Source: Nectonema munidae
Taxonomy: Eukaryota > Nematomorpha > Nectonematoida > Nectonematidae
Direction: 5' to 3'
Assembly: GCA_030549495.1 (NCBI GenBank)
Contig: JAUIRK010000936.1
Location: 248,001-312,000 of the forward strand
DNA: 64,000 nucleotides
Position 1 is the stretch's first letter, and each line of letters begins with the position of its first letter. Below the pieces are notes generated by a model. That model saw only the letters and a list, made by a program, of their open reading frames with translations. It was not told the origin of the DNA and searched no databases. Shown in pieces: positions 35,608-46,894 of the stretch. Both the position numbers and the translations under genes were made by a program.

Positions 35608-38533
35608 TCACATTACAAAGGAAGAAGACAATTCATGAATATAGTGTTGGAATAGCTGTTCTTTAAACTGGGCAAAAGAGGTTGTTTTTCGAATGTATCG
35701 TGGCAGGGAGTTAAAAAGGGTTGAGGATGTGGAGTAAAAAGTCTTTTTCAATTTTTTGTTTTTGGAGCGAACTGAAGGTATATTAAAAAACTTGTTTAGA
35801 CAAAGATTTTTATCTTCTGAGAGTGAGTGAAGTTCTTTATATGTAAGGAGAAGGAACTTGAGCTGAAGGTGCTTGATGTTTGGGAGGATTTTTGAGCTTT
35901 GGCAGTGATTAATCGAAATGCTTGAAGAATGTTTCAAATTATAAACATACTTTAGACAGTTCTTAATAAGTCTCACAAAAATATTTATGTCTATTGAAAT
36001 TGTTAAGAATATAGGATTTAACTAGAAGAGTTTTATTATAAGTATTGAGGAATGAAGCAGACTTTTTCAAACAGAGGAGTTGGTGTTTGGATTTCGCCAT
36101 AATTTTGTTAAAATAATGTTGAATTAAAAGGGTATTAGAGATTTTAATACCCAAAATATTAATAGAATCAATACTTTAATGTTTTCTGCTTTGAAAGTAG
36201 TTGAAGGACTTGAGTAAATATTGGGAGAGAAAAATGTTGTGTATGTTTTTGAAAGGTTGATAGACATGGAATTCATTTTGCACCAGTTTTGAACATTTTG
36301 TGTTACAGTTGTAATAATCGCAAGTTCAAGTTCATTTAGTGATTTGTGGAAAGTTACTGTAAAGATATCGTCTGCGTAGAGAAAAACTGATGTGTGAGTT
36401 GAATTAATAAAATGGGGTAAATCGTTGATAAAAAGGTTAAACAAAAGAGGACTTAGTACTGCACCTTGAGGTAATCCTTGATTGGAGAGAATGGGCGAGG
36501 AAAAAGTTTGATTGAAGAAGGTATAACTAGTTCGATTGGAGAGATAGGATTTCAATAAACAGATACTGTTTGTGTCAAAATTTAAATCAAGTAATTTTTT
36601 GCAGAGTAGACTGTGATTTATGCTATCAAAGGCTTTGGTGAGATCAAAGGATGTAACTGTAACATAATAATTTGTATTGAGTTTTGAGAACACCAGATTG
36701 ATGATTGAATCGAGGCTGTCACTAGAGGATTTTTTCTTTTGGAAGCTGTACTGATGTGTGTAAAGAATGGAGTTTTTGGAGATGTGTTCTGTCATTTGGA
36801 AGAGGTAGACCTTTTCAAAAATTTTGGAGATTGCAGGAGTATTAGATATGGGACGATAGTTCTTTATTTGGAGTTTGGAGTCTTTTTTATGTTTAGGTAT
36901 AATAGTTGAGAATTTCAAGGATGCAGGAAACATGTTGTGAATGAAGGTAAGATTTATGAAGTGTGTTAGAACAGGAGTCAAGAAATTTTGACAGTCTTTT
37001 ATGACGTTCATAGGCAACGGGTCAAAAGGAAACGAATTGGGCTTGGATGAAAGTATGATCTGTTTGACTACATCAGCGGAGATAAGATTAAACTTGAAGG
37101 TGGTTGTTAATCCAGAAGGGGTGTCAGCAAGACCTGGAGTAAGAGCTGGGATTGATCCTACTGAAGGTGTTGAAATCAGAGTATTAAATTCTTTGTTGAA
37201 TGTGTTGCTGATTTTCACCAGATCTTTTATGATTTTTTCATTATGAATTAAGTATTCACTATTGTTGGTGTCATTAGATTTGGATAAATTAACACATGAG
37301 TACTTTAAAAACTTCGAGAATTTTTTGGTTTGGGGTGTGTATGAGGAGTTTATTTTTGAGATAATTGTGTTTTGATGCCTTAATTATGTTCGCCAATTTA
37401 TTGCGTAAGGTTTGGAACTTCTTGAAGTCTTCAAATTTCTTAGATGAAATGAAAGTTTCAAAAAGAGCATTACGTTTTTTTATTAGGGATTTAATTCTAT
37501 GAGTTATCCATGGAGGTTCATGATCTTTAACTTTGAGTGCTTTTAGTGGGCATAGAATATTATATATGTCAAAATGCAGGTGGAAATATCATCGAATGAG
37601 GTAAACAAGACTTGGGGTGATTGATGTATATGATGAAATGAGAAATTATGTATTATTGATTGTGGAGAATAGTTGTCGAAATTTCTTTTCAGAATAAATT
37701 TTTTTCGATGTTTATCGAAAGATTTGAGGCAAGAAAGTATGATTGAGTGATCTGAGAGGGGATGTGTGAAGACCTTTGTACAACTGACTTGATTGTTCAT
37801 ATTGGTAAGAATAAGGTCGAGTTTGGATTAGTAACCAACTTTAAAAAAGGTGTTGCATCTGATGAGCTGTTTAAGGTTAAATTCATCTTTAAGACGGAAG
37901 AAGTTGGGCCTTTCTTTGTTGGATAGAACGGTTTTATAATTGAGATCCCCGATTACATATAAATTCTTAAAGTTGAGCAGTTGTAGAGTTTCGTTTAGAC
38001 GTTGAAAATAACAAGTTTGGTTAGGAGAGCGGTAGCATACAACAAGAAGAAAAAACATGTTACAGGAATTGATTTTCAAAAAGAGAGTTTCATTTAGGTC
38101 TGTTTTTATTTCTTCACTCACAATATTTTTTTATATAACATATTACGCCACCACCTCTTGATTTCACTCGATCTTTACGGTAAGTTATGTAGTTATTAGG
38201 ATAAGTAAGAGAATCAGTTTCCGATAGCCATGTTTCAGAGAGGGAAAAGATTGATGCATTAAGTTTTGAGATTAAAGTATTGACTTCCTCCATCTTGTTA
38301 GGAAGACTTCGAATGTTTAAGTGAAAAATTGAGAATTTGTTGACGAGTTCTTCAGCGTACAAGTTATATCTAGATTTTATAGAAGCTTTATTTGTCAGTT
38401 CAAATTTATATATTTTAGGAAATTTTTTTTTCAGGTAGTTTTTAATTTTCATGTTGTTAGATTGAGAAAATTGTCTGGCAAGTAAAAAATTTTTTGAGTA
38501 GTGAAAAACTGGAAAACCCATTAAAAATTTCAA
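35608..38533 (-). mobile_element. Decayed LINE inside a BLTP1 intron
   Basis: Fragments of one ORF2 lie in order on the minus strand, in the same orientation as the host gene. Endonuclease pieces at 38114-38533, 37828-38121 and 37543-37800 carry FHLNIRSLPNKMEE, SLSETWLSE, YVIGDLNYK and LSDHSIILS. Reverse transcriptase at 36124-37218 carries NYRPISNTPAISKIFEKV, SFDLTKAFDSINHS, GLPQGAVLSPLLFNLFIND and FLYADDIFT. C-terminal pieces lie at 35963-36154 and 35608-35976. At least four frame changes or stops break it. It differs clearly from the LINE at 12.6-16.7 kb and is older. No ORF1 was found. Confidence 0.85.
36124..37218 (-). pseudogene. Reverse transcriptase core of the intronic LINE
   Basis: This is the longest intact piece of the element, with RT motifs 1 to 5 in order, including the YADD catalytic box and the GLPQGAVLSPLLF box. 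It starts without the endonuclease and ends by a frame change near 36150, where the next piece takes over. No function is expected. Confidence 0.85.
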
Positions 38534-38797
38534 ACAACAAAAAAAATGAATAGAATAAAATAAAAAAATTACTAAAAAATTAATATTACTTTAGGTATCA
38601 GGAAAGGATAAAACAGAAAAAAATGCTTCTATTTAAACAATTACGACAGCTGCCATCGATCCTATGTTTAAGCTAACATGGATGCCATGTAAAGAAATGC
38701 AAAATCAAAAAGTATAGAAGATTGCGGACCTAATTATTTCCGGGCATACCTAAACAACCTTCAAGAATTTTTTTAAGAGAGTGAGCCTTACGTCTCC

Positions 38798-39088
38798 TTG
38801 AGCATGAATCAAGATGAGGCTGGCATGAGACCTCGTGTTTTAACTACAGCTGAACAAAGCATGGCAAGTGCGTTAATAAATGACGCTTCAGTGGTGAAGG
38901 CACATCTTGAAGCGTATTTTAAAGAAGTTGTTGTGACTTTTGATCTAGACCCACTGAAGTACTTGCATGATAAAACAAACTTCAAAATTTGGAAAACTTT
39001 GCAAAAATATTTTAGAGCGCTGTGCAAAATGAAGACCATCAGAAAGTGCGATTATCAAGACTGGAAATTATTTAGACTCCTGCGATAA
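38798..39088 (+). pseudogene. Possible hAT dimerisation-domain fragment
   Basis: The stretch DPLKYLHDKTNFKIWKTLQK followed by YFRALC resembles the hAT C-terminal pattern DPL.YW......P.L..LA..YL. The residues before it (TTAEQSMASALINDAS) are not diagnostic. Stops flank it. The identification rests on one motif. Confidence 0.35.
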
Positions 39089-39679
39089 TAGAACTCACTC
39101 TGAAAACCCAGCGAACCCTAATGACAATAAAATGCAACTATAAAACCTAAAACTGAAAAAATTTAAATAAAATTCTTTTTTTGCAATAGGAGTGTTTGAA
39201 TTATTATTTATATCCTTTGAACGAGAATTGTTCTTGGATTTTTAGATTCAAGAATCAAAGTACGTATTTGTATTTGACTTATAAAAAATATAAATTGGAT
39301 CAGGCTATAGTACGTATCAACATTCTAGAAAATATTAACGTACTTATAAAGCACAGAGTCAAAATATGTATTTTATTGTTGTAATTTGAAAGTGAAATAA
39401 TAACGTTGGTGTGTTAGTTAGTAGGCGATGGTTTAGTGAGTTAGACACATTCACTTTGAATTATATTGAATCTACACACAACTGACTTTACTTGATTTAC
39501 AAAGTGTAATAAACAAACGTGGAGTAATTTTAAAAATAAAGGTTTTATATTGCCGCATTCAAACTTAACTTTTAGTTTCTTTAATTTGCCTTCAAAAGTA
39601 CTTGACCAAAACAATAGCGGCAGAGAGCTATCAATCCTATAATAAAAAGATATACTATCGCTGTTATCCAACAATCTAC

Positions 39680-39966
39680 TTTTCCCACATTGGTAATCAC
39701 ATGGAAAGAATTTGTTTTGAAATTTGACGCGTTGAATATCGGCCCAAGGGCCGTAGTTAAGAAGTGAATCTTTGCCGAACTTCAAATCTACTCCCCATTC
39801 AAGAAGACTAGGTTGTTCAGGAGTAATAGATATATTATCGTCATTGAGATTTATTGAAGAATATTCATGATAATTTTGGTTATTGAATTCGTCCATGAAA
39901 TAGAAGAAGGTAAATTTATTACTTTCAACTAACGTGAATGTAGACTCGCTTTCAATATTTGGCGCG
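39680..39966 (-). CDS. BLTP1: BLTP1 exon: YGPWAD motif
   Basis: The exon reads APNIESESTFTLVESNKF, then FFYFMDEFN, then a polar linker, then WGVDLKFGKDSLLNYGPWAD and KFFPCDYQ. This follows BLTP1 in order: F.V.QSN..D.YYYMDEPG, a linker, then WG.DI.CGKGT.F.YGPWADRQR and FFFP.DYQ, one of the most conserved stretches in the family. The acceptor is TTTTAAAG at 39967-39968. The donor is probably GTAGAT after 39680, or GTGGGA after 39689; both leave one base and both fit the phase of the exon at 33295. The reading frame continues beyond the donor to 39441, but that part has no family match and is read as intron. Confidence 0.75.
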
Positions 39967-40302
39967 CTTTAAAATTATAATATAAAAAGACATTAAAAAT
40001 AATAATTAAAAAGAGCTTTTTATTGTATGCAGCAAACACGGGGTCACATACATTTTGGAGTATCTTAAATACAATTACATTGAACTTGCTTATACGAATA
40101 CTTTAAAAAGTATTTGAAAGACTTTTAAAAATACATTTTGTTTTCACAAGTAAGACAAAACAAAATACTATGTTCACAATGCATGGATACTTTTCAAAAT
40201 TTATTAATCAAATTATCACACACACTTTTATACTTTAAACATATTATAAAATCATCTAAAATCTAAAGACAAAATTTAGTACAGCTAATAAAAATTTCAA
40301 CT

Positions 40303-40518
40303 TTATTTACCTTTCATTACATTTAATATATTGTTAGTGTTACATCTAATAAACATTAAAGTTTCAAAGGTGCCATCATTTAATTGACATCTATCTGGTC
40401 TGAGGACTTTACGAGCAATACTGAGCAAACGCTCACCAGGAGCTGTATAAGCTGCAACGGCAAACAAAACTGGTTTAATTTTTGATAAATTGAAACATTT
40501 GAAGCATGTAATTCTCAA
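40303..40518 (-). pseudogene. hAT transposase C-terminal dimerisation remnant
   Basis: The frame reads AVAAYTAPGERLLSIARKVL followed by RPDRCQLNDGTFETLMFIRC. This is the hAT dimerisation end (..P..S...ER.FS.AGK..RPDRC.L....FE.LMFI.CN). Nothing upstream on the minus strand continues it, so only the last domain survives. Confidence 0.65.
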
Positions 40519-41733
40519 TATGATAAAGGATCTGAGTCTTCAGGCGTGCAGTCACTTAATAGATAAATCATTCAGCTCAATTTCTATGGAAATAGAAGTG
40601 TTGTTATATTGTTATTGGTTTCAATAATGGTTGAAGAGTATCCTTTATGTTTTTTTGATGATGGTAGTTCGTATATATTAAATATAATAAATGGGAAGGT
40701 TGAAAATGATTGGATCTAACCAATCAGATTCTAGATTTTGGCCCATTCATTTGAATAAATTAAAATTTTCAAGTAATGCTCAAATTTTGTTCGATTCTTG
40801 CGGTGATTCATTAAAAAATGAAAAAACTTTTATCCAATCAGATCAAAGTCAAAAAATACCGTAACTTTTAAAAAAAATAATATAGCTACTTCACAGATAA
40901 TTTATATTATTAAATATTACTAACGCATTTTGCAGATTTGAAAAATGCAGAATAACTCATAACTTTAGTAATCCCTATATTTTTCGATTTTACTATGTAA
41001 TCAGTAAATAACACCTTATTCAGAAATTTACTATTCAATGTAGTAATATTTACAGCATAATTTATCTATTATTACGAATGATTTTCTAATCTTTTTCAAT
41101 GAGTTTTTATACAAATTGAACTTGAAGATTTTTGTTCAGTGGAAAACCATTGGTTTACAATTTCAGTTTGAGGATTAGGAACAATACCTGGTTGAATTAG
41201 TGTAGATTTGTTTTTTTTCCCGTTCTGTGTTTTCTATTGTGTATATCACATTAAACATATGTTTGATCATTGACCATGAGCCTTTATTATGATCTGGTTA
41301 TGATGATTACTATTGTTATTCTTATTAAAACTAAAGAATAGAAGTGACTGCTAGCCAATGTTGATCTGCTCTGAATATCTACATATATTAGTATACCCTT
41401 TGTGATTTCTAGTCTCAAAGATAAAAGTTAATTTTACAAGAAATTATAGAGAATACCTTTTGTAAGCATTTAAATTACCCTAAAATACAAATCTATTTAA
41501 CGACAAATCTGGTATGGAGGGTACAAAAAACATTCAATGGGAAATAGATAATCTAAAAACTTTCTCCATCTCAAAAAACATCTTTTATAATAATGATCTG
41601 CACATATAGAAAGCATTTTTCAATCACTTGTAGTACATTATTAAATTTGCCAACTCCAGAAAAGCTATAAATTAATACTTTTATTCTAGTTTTCGTATAT
41701 GATAACTATTACTTTTATTTCAACCTATAATTT

Positions 41734-41857
41734 TAAATGTAGACTATTCAATTTTTAAGAAGGAGGTTAATTGAAAAATAAATTTAATCGAAAATTGAAT
41801 AAAGCCTAAATCTAGATTTCGAACTTATGATAACAGTTAGACTCATCTAAACATATA
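41734..41857 (-). pseudogene. Duplicated and decayed copy of a BLTP1 exon start
   Basis: These 124 bases match 33183-33306 with no net length difference and only scattered changes. The copy includes the splice acceptor (ATATGTTTAG) and about the first 37 codons of the exon at 32726-33295. In the copy the frame ESNCYH.FEI is followed at once by TAG, so it cannot be translated through. It sits two exons upstream of the parent, inside the 2.8-kb intron. The incoming phase (two bases left at 42759) also differs from what the acceptor needs. Confidence 0.8.
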
Positions 41858-42758
41858 TAAACTAATCTAATTTAACTAATAAAAAAACATACTAAACTTA
41901 AGTGTACACAATAAGTTTAACATTCCTAATAACAATAAAATATACGCCAATTCCATAAATTGTCATTATTTTCTTTTTTATTCATAATTATACACTCTAA
42001 AAATTTAATTTCCTTACTTGTATCGTGCCGTACAAAAATTTTTTCGTCATCCAAAAATATTTTTAGTTTTTTTATAATTTATTTAAAAGAAAGATATATC
42101 GATAAACTAGATCAAAAATGTGCAAATGTCTTTTCTCTCTATTTTAATTTTTGTTTGCATCTAAAATAAAAATCAACAGATTATGTTTAAAACTCAAAAA
42201 TAAGGAAAAAAATTTATTCAAATATTTATCAGTATGGTTTAGTGTAGATTTAATAGTTCTAATTTCAACTTTTATTTTGATATATTTATGTCTCGAGATG
42301 TGAAAGATTATCTTACCTAGAATGAATACCAAAAACATGACAACAATACTATGTTCTCTGATTTGTATTCTTTAAAATTAATATTTCTACAAGATAAAGA
42401 AAACCATGCCTCCGCGTATGTCTTTTTAATAAGAATGGGCACGCTCGCTTGTGCCATATTAGTGGTCTTTCAAGTCCATGAGAGACAAGGAAAATATGAA
42501 GAAATAGTATATATATAAAGTCTACCAAGCATAAATGATTCCGCCATATTTAACATACACTATTATTCACTTTGTTCTGCAACAAAAATTCATCTGTCAT
42601 TTACATATAATTTCATAAATTGTTTAATTTTAAAATTCTAGAGATTACTAGAAAACTTCTTTATCCATGAAATAACCTCTATTATTAGAAAACGAGGACT
42701 TTAAACAAAACTAAGTTTGATTATTATAGAAGCAATCAAGTATCTAAAAATCACTTAC

Positions 42759-42949
42759 GGAATGTAATGTCCGGAAAAATCTTCATTTTTAACGAACTTG
42801 CATTTAAATCGTGAGATTTGGCCTTTGAAAATGTATTGGTAAATGTTTGAAAAGTTATTTTTGGGAAAATGAGAAAATGTGCAGTTTGCTTCTTGATAAC
42901 ACGAAACCAGGTTGCAAGGAAGAGAAGAATTTCCAATAAAAAAGTTACC
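42759..42949 (-). CDS. BLTP1: BLTP1 exon: GNxxxGN strand region
   Basis: This 191-base exon is open in the phase-0 frame and reads GNFFIGNSSLPCNLV, then a QEANCTFSHFP segment, then YIFKGQISRFKCK and ends GHYI. It aligns with the BLTP1 segment G[RN].[AF].GN..P..L....A..T......FM...KGK.EN..V...PSP.Y. The acceptor is ACTGATTTAG and the donor GTAAGT. It leaves two bases (CC), completed by the single C that opens the exon at 39966, giving a Pro as in relatives. The longest open stretch here in a different frame is not the coding one. Confidence 0.75.
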
Positions 42950-43048
42950 CTAAATCAGTAAATAATAAAGAAATGATAGACATCGATTAAAATAAAAATT
43001 AAAGAAAATATAAGTGTATGTACTATCAAGAACAGAATGGGATATATA

Positions 43049-43326
43049 CAGTAGTGGGATTCAGTCGGTTCGCACCGGTTCGTTAGAATCGCCTCACGGA
43101 ATTTTGTGAGTTCGGCGAACCGACTAGTCGCTGTCAGTAGTCTTCTGCCTCTCATCCAAAAAGAACCGGAACCATTCGGACGGTACGTTTTGTTAGTGAT
43201 TTAGTGCATAGTTTATTTATACAAGTGGTGACCTTATTGTTTATCAAAATTGATCAGTTTATTTGCTGACAAATTTGACTTTTTTGTAACAGAACCGTCT
43301 GACAAAAAATTTGAATCCCACTACTG
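43049..43326. mobile_element. hAT-type MITE with perfect 8-bp target duplication
   Basis: A 278-bp element has inverted ends CAGTAGTGGGATTCA and TGAATCCCACTACTG. It is flanked by GATATATA at 43041-43048 and again at 43327-43334. Eight-base duplications and CAG...CTG ends are typical of hAT elements. The interior includes GTTCGCACCGGTTCG and GAACCGTCTGACAAAAAATT and has no transposase; a minus-strand open frame across its left half is incidental. Confidence 0.92.
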
Positions 43327-44059
43327 GATATATAGTACCTAGATTGCGAAACAAAGCAATATAAAAAGAGTATAGAAGAGGGCTACACCAAAGCAAAATT
43401 ATTGTAGAAATAAGGTATGTATTAAAAATGAATCAAGGTTAAAATAATAGAAGTTATAACAGATAAGGAACAGAAAAAATTCTTCAGTTGGCTTTTAAAA
43501 GCTTTGACTCTTGGGGTGAAAATCTACGTACCATGGCATTGTTTCTATGTTCTTATCCTATTGTATCTACACAACTTTCTGAAAGTAAGGAGACCTGTAA
43601 ATAAATATTTTTTTGATTTCCCAAAATAATAAAGATTTGAATTTTTAGAAAAAAGGTTATATAAAATGTGTACACGATTACGGCATGGAAAAAAGATTAT
43701 AATTTAGCCTTTCTCAAAAGTATACTTCAAAAATTCATATTATTCAATACAATATATTTAAGGTAAGCAATTTACACAATAAAAAGAAAACCCATTTTTT
43801 ATATCCATAGCGTATAAACATATGTTATATTATATCAAATAAAAGGTCTATACTAATTTGAAAAAACCTTGCGACTAACTATATGTAATTTTTTAAAAAT
43901 ACAATAAAGAAAATTAGTTTTCTTAGTTTCCTTTTACAATCAATCAATTTAGCCTATTAAAAATTACCAAAAAGAGCCAGTAATGACTGAGAAATAAGCC
44001 CAAAGAATCATAACAATCAAATGTATCCTCCATATTAATATATCGCTTTTCTTAAATAC

Positions 44060-44105
44060 TGCCCAAGGACGTCATAGCATAGAATGCAGAACAGTGCACA
44101 ACGAC
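44060..44105 (-). CDS. BLTP1: Possible small BLTP1 exon
   Basis: A strong acceptor (a pyrimidine run CTCTTCTTTTAG) precedes 46 bases that read VVVHCSAFYAMTSLG in the phase required by the previous exon. They end before GTATTT. In other BLTP1 proteins the residues after the YN motif are of the form RSDLYA.L...FG, so the placing and the S-x-[LF]-Y-A match are suggestive. The match is short, and no following exon in the right phase was identified before 42949. Treat it as a hypothesis. Confidence 0.25.
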
Positions 44106-44162
44106 CTAAAAGAAGAGAAGAGGTTTGCAGGAGAAAAAAAAGTTAGCTTATTTCACAATAAT

Positions 44163-44295
44163 CGGGGCGTAAGTAAGGTTGGTTAGATACTGGGTTTCGA
44201 TAACTCAAGGTCTTGGGTTCGATCCCGCATCAAGCCTTCTAGTTCGAACAAGCCTCCTTGATGAAAACACTCCACGATACCTTTACCCTTTACAA
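44163..44295 (+). repeat. tRNA-derived SINE, full-length copy
   Basis: A tRNA-like head runs GGGGCGTAAGTAAGGTTGGT, with an A-box-like TAAGTAAGGTTGG and a B box GGTTCGATCCC at 44216-44226. A short body and a tail GATGAAAACACTCCACGATA then CCTTTACCCTTTACA follow. Related pieces lie at 21371, 54952 and 59980 in this window, so it is a family. Confidence 0.75.
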
Positions 44296-44590
44296 TAATA
44301 GATGAATATTGACTCAATATCGTTAAGACTATTAACTATTTCATTTCAAGAGAGAGAGAAATAATATTAACCAGTCTAGGTGTTATTATATTTATTATTG
44401 GTACTATCCCCATTTAATACGGCTAAAATTTTGAAAGCTAAACTTATAATACACAACTTATTATTCTTAGATCAAATTTTAAAATATTAAATCACTATTG
44501 ATTAATTTTGCGCTAAAATCTTAGCACATAATTAAATAAATAAAATAAGAGGAGAATGAAATAATTGCATTAATTTGGCGGAAGCATATA

Positions 44591-44718
44591 TTAACCGGTT
44601 GGCGACCACAGTCGACTATACAAAAATGTGAATCGTCTACGTTTATTAATGCTTTTAAATACAAATCTTCTGCTTTGTATTAGATATCGTCTGATTATTA
44701 TGGTCGATAACGGGTTAA
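44591..44718. mobile_element. piggyBac-like MITE, copy A
   Basis: This 128-bp hairpin-like element is bounded by TTAA on both sides. The left end reads TTAACCGGTTGGCGACCACA and the right end is the complement of TTAACCCGTTATCGACCATA. TTAA targets and CC-starting ends are typical of the piggyBac group. The interior shares ATCGTCTRCATTTATTAATG and ACAAATCTTCTGCTTT with copies at 47.7 and 48.7 kb. Confidence 0.7.
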
Positions 44719-45039
44719 CAGAAAAATAATCAATTTTTCTTTTTTTCCTTCCCCATGTAACATATAGCACTCTTACATCAACATATAGGAACTTAGTAGA
44801 AAACTTTCTGGACACCTCGAGACTGAGAAACCTAGTCCGTCTTATAGATTCTTCAAGTTAAAGGTTGCATGAAATGCAATATATGACAGTAGTAGGAGAG
44901 AAATGATAAAACAGCAAAATCACTAAGCTATATGTGATTTTTAAGTCAAGTATAAGATATAAGCGCTTGCAGTTATTTTTAATTTATGTTTATTTCTCTT
45001 TTTAACAGTAAGAGGAGAAGAATATTCAACCCATAAGAC

Positions 45040-45184
45040 CAAGCAAAGCAGACTATATTTAAAAAAAACGCAGACGATATCTAAAAAAAACGCAGACGAT
45101 TTATATTCAAAGTCATTGAAAAAAGCAGACGAAGATGAAATTACTTATGTTCCAAAATAGGAACATTGGTCGTAAATGGGTTAA
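45040..45184. mobile_element. piggyBac-like MITE, related partial copy
   Basis: AAACGCAGACGAT is repeated in tandem at 45067 and 45089. The right end reads GTTCCAAAATAGGAACATTG then GTCGTAAATGGGTTAA. The perfect GTTCC/GGAAC hairpin and the TTAACCCATTTAC end recur, partly, at 47832-47860. The left boundary is unclear. Confidence 0.4.
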
Positions 45185-45395
45185 CCCGAATTTAATGATG
45201 AAGTACTTTGTTTACTCTTTAAAATCATAAAAGGAACTATCTATAATTAGGAGAAGAATGGTGAAAGAGAACATTTGTATCTTGGGTGGAAGACTTATCT
45301 AGGATGAGAAAGAAAATATCCCTTAATGGCATCCAAACAAACTACCCTTCTTCATTGGAATTTTAAATCAAAAAAAAAGAAAGACATACACTTAC

Positions 45396-45471
45396 ATTGT
45401 AAACGTGAAAGTCTATAGATGCAAAGAGTTTTCGAAAGAACTTTGATTGCAAAATGTCCATCTCACTTTTC
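45396..45471 (-). CDS. BLTP1: BLTP1 exon: short exon ending FASIDFHVYN
   Basis: This 76-base exon reads KSEMDILQSKFFRKLF then ASIDFHVYN and is followed directly by the consensus donor GTAAGTG. The last part matches the BLTP1 motif in which a beta strand ends FE.H.YN, located shortly after the RWW motif of the preceding exon. The acceptor is AAAGATTTAG. The other two frames contain stops, and a stop also lies just upstream in this frame, which bounds the exon. Its incoming phase does not fit the donor at 46744 exactly, which is why the confidence is moderate. Confidence 0.55.
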
Positions 45472-46744
45472 CTAAATCTTTAGGTTAAATCGAAGATAAA
45501 AAACATTCACCAATGATTCCTTACTTCATATTCAAATTTTCATCGCACTCATCCAACTTAACGTTTATTTTTGCATGTGCTTTCTTTTTAAAAAGGGTTT
45601 CAAGAGAATTAAACATTTCCACGCGATTGAATAAATGAAAAGCCAGGCCATTAAGCATAAAAGTCATGCGATGATTGTCTAAAATAAACATTACATATCT
45701 TTAACATATTGAATTCCAATTTTTTGGGAAAATTAGTGATAGGAAGATTGATATCCGTTGCCCGAGCTGATTTCAATATAGCCATATAAAAAGCAACAAA
45801 AATGCTATTAATTTTTTTTATATACTATGTTTTTATTCTATTTTTACAGTTTATATTATATAAATTCTCTTTACCCCATGTACTTTCTTATATTCTTTTT
45901 GACAAACTGCCTAGATATCCTTTTGATTTAGTTGTCCCCAACGACAGTCTGATTTTATTTTAAATTTTGAATGGTCTGCCTGCCATTTTATAACTTTTAT
46001 ACTTGAATAAAACGTGGTGGAGTCTTGTGTGTTATTTCACAAATCTTCAAAGTTAATTCCAATAATTCTCTATATTACAAAAAACAAATAACATTGCCGT
46101 TTTATTATCACTATTACTTTCAATTGTTTTATAAGAATGTGTACCCTGGGTTGGTCTTTTTCGTATATTTAATGTCGATAGATTAGGACAATTTTCTGTA
46201 TATTATTTATTTAAATTTAATAATTAACTAGGAATATTGCAAAAAATACAGCATTTATAACCATGACGGTTCTGGAATATCTATATTAGAAAGACATAGG
46301 TAGAAGCCTAAACATAAAGTCAGCAGTACCTAAGGGTCGCTTTTATGTAGGTTGGCTGAATTTACACCTTTTATAGCTGCTGCTGAAAAAGTCTAACATA
46401 AATTCTATACTTTTCCCTGTGAGTATTTTTCCAGAGATGGATAAACTTCCCCAGTTCAAATAAAAAGTGTCTTTTTTTTAACTGGATTATACTAATAACG
46501 AGACGTTGTATTCTAGGGGCTAACAACAACAAAAACAACATGAAAATTCTGGATCATCATTCTTACATATTATTTTGATTGGCAATAAGATTAAGCATCT
46601 TTTTTGTATGTTATTTAATTGTATATAAAGTGAAAATTTTTGAGTTTACATTATCACTATTTCTTTTCAATAAATGATTAACGGAATAAGGATGCCACGA
46701 TTTCGCTACAAGTCCCTTATATATTGAAAGAAATTTAAACTTAC

Positions 46745-46894
46745 TACTCGCCACAAAAATTTTGTTAGGCCAAATCGGAACCCAATATCTAAAAAGCGCC
46801 CATCCATCAGCGATGTACAAAGAAAAATCCAGGCAAGTATAAGAAAACTCTCGAAACATGATTTTTCCAGAAACAAAAGAAAGAGAAACTGAAC
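46745..46894 (-). CDS. BLTP1: BLTP1 exon: start of the lipid-transfer groove
   Basis: The translation SVSLSFVSGKIMFREFSY followed by an IADGWALFRYW stretch aligns with the highly conserved segment just after the membrane anchor of BLTP1 (SGKvm.Reiyy...i.dG.iifRWW). The acceptor is CTTTTTAG at 46895-46896. The donor GTAAGT follows 46745 and is a full consensus match. The exon takes two bases from its first codon and leaves one base at its end. The next identifiable exon (45396-45471) would need two bases, so either a micro-exon lies between or there is a one-base error in the sequence. Confidence 0.75.

Larger units (their letters stand above)
33307..39679 (-). other. BLTP1 intron, about 6.4 kb, with LINE and hAT remnants
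   Basis: This intron joins the exon ending at 39680 to the exon starting at 33295. It holds a decayed LINE (35608-38533), a possible hAT fragment (38798-39088) and weak unidentified frames at 34192-34431, 34549-34752 and 35371-35577 that match nothing I recognise. 33310-34190 shows no feature. Confidence 0.7.
39967..42758 (-). other. BLTP1 intron, 2.8 kb, with a decayed exon duplicate
   Basis: This intron lies between the exons at 42759-42949 and 39680-39966. It contains a hAT C-terminal remnant (40303-40518) and a 124-bp duplicate of another BLTP1 exon start (41734-41857). The rest is AT-rich without a recognisable feature. Confidence 0.7.

Noticed and set aside
43000-43155. Minus-strand frame starting MRGRRLLTATSRFAELTKF
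   Set aside because: It lies mostly within the left half of the hAT MITE bounded by an 8-bp target duplication, so it is not a gene.
43535-43600. Candidate exon between TTTACAG and GTACGTAG on the minus strand
   Set aside because: All three frames contain stops before the donor.
43968-43986. 19-base candidate BLTP1 micro-exon (TTTCTCAG before, GTAATT after)
   Set aside because: It would fit the phase left by 44060, but the residues are too few to support and the following exon could not be found.
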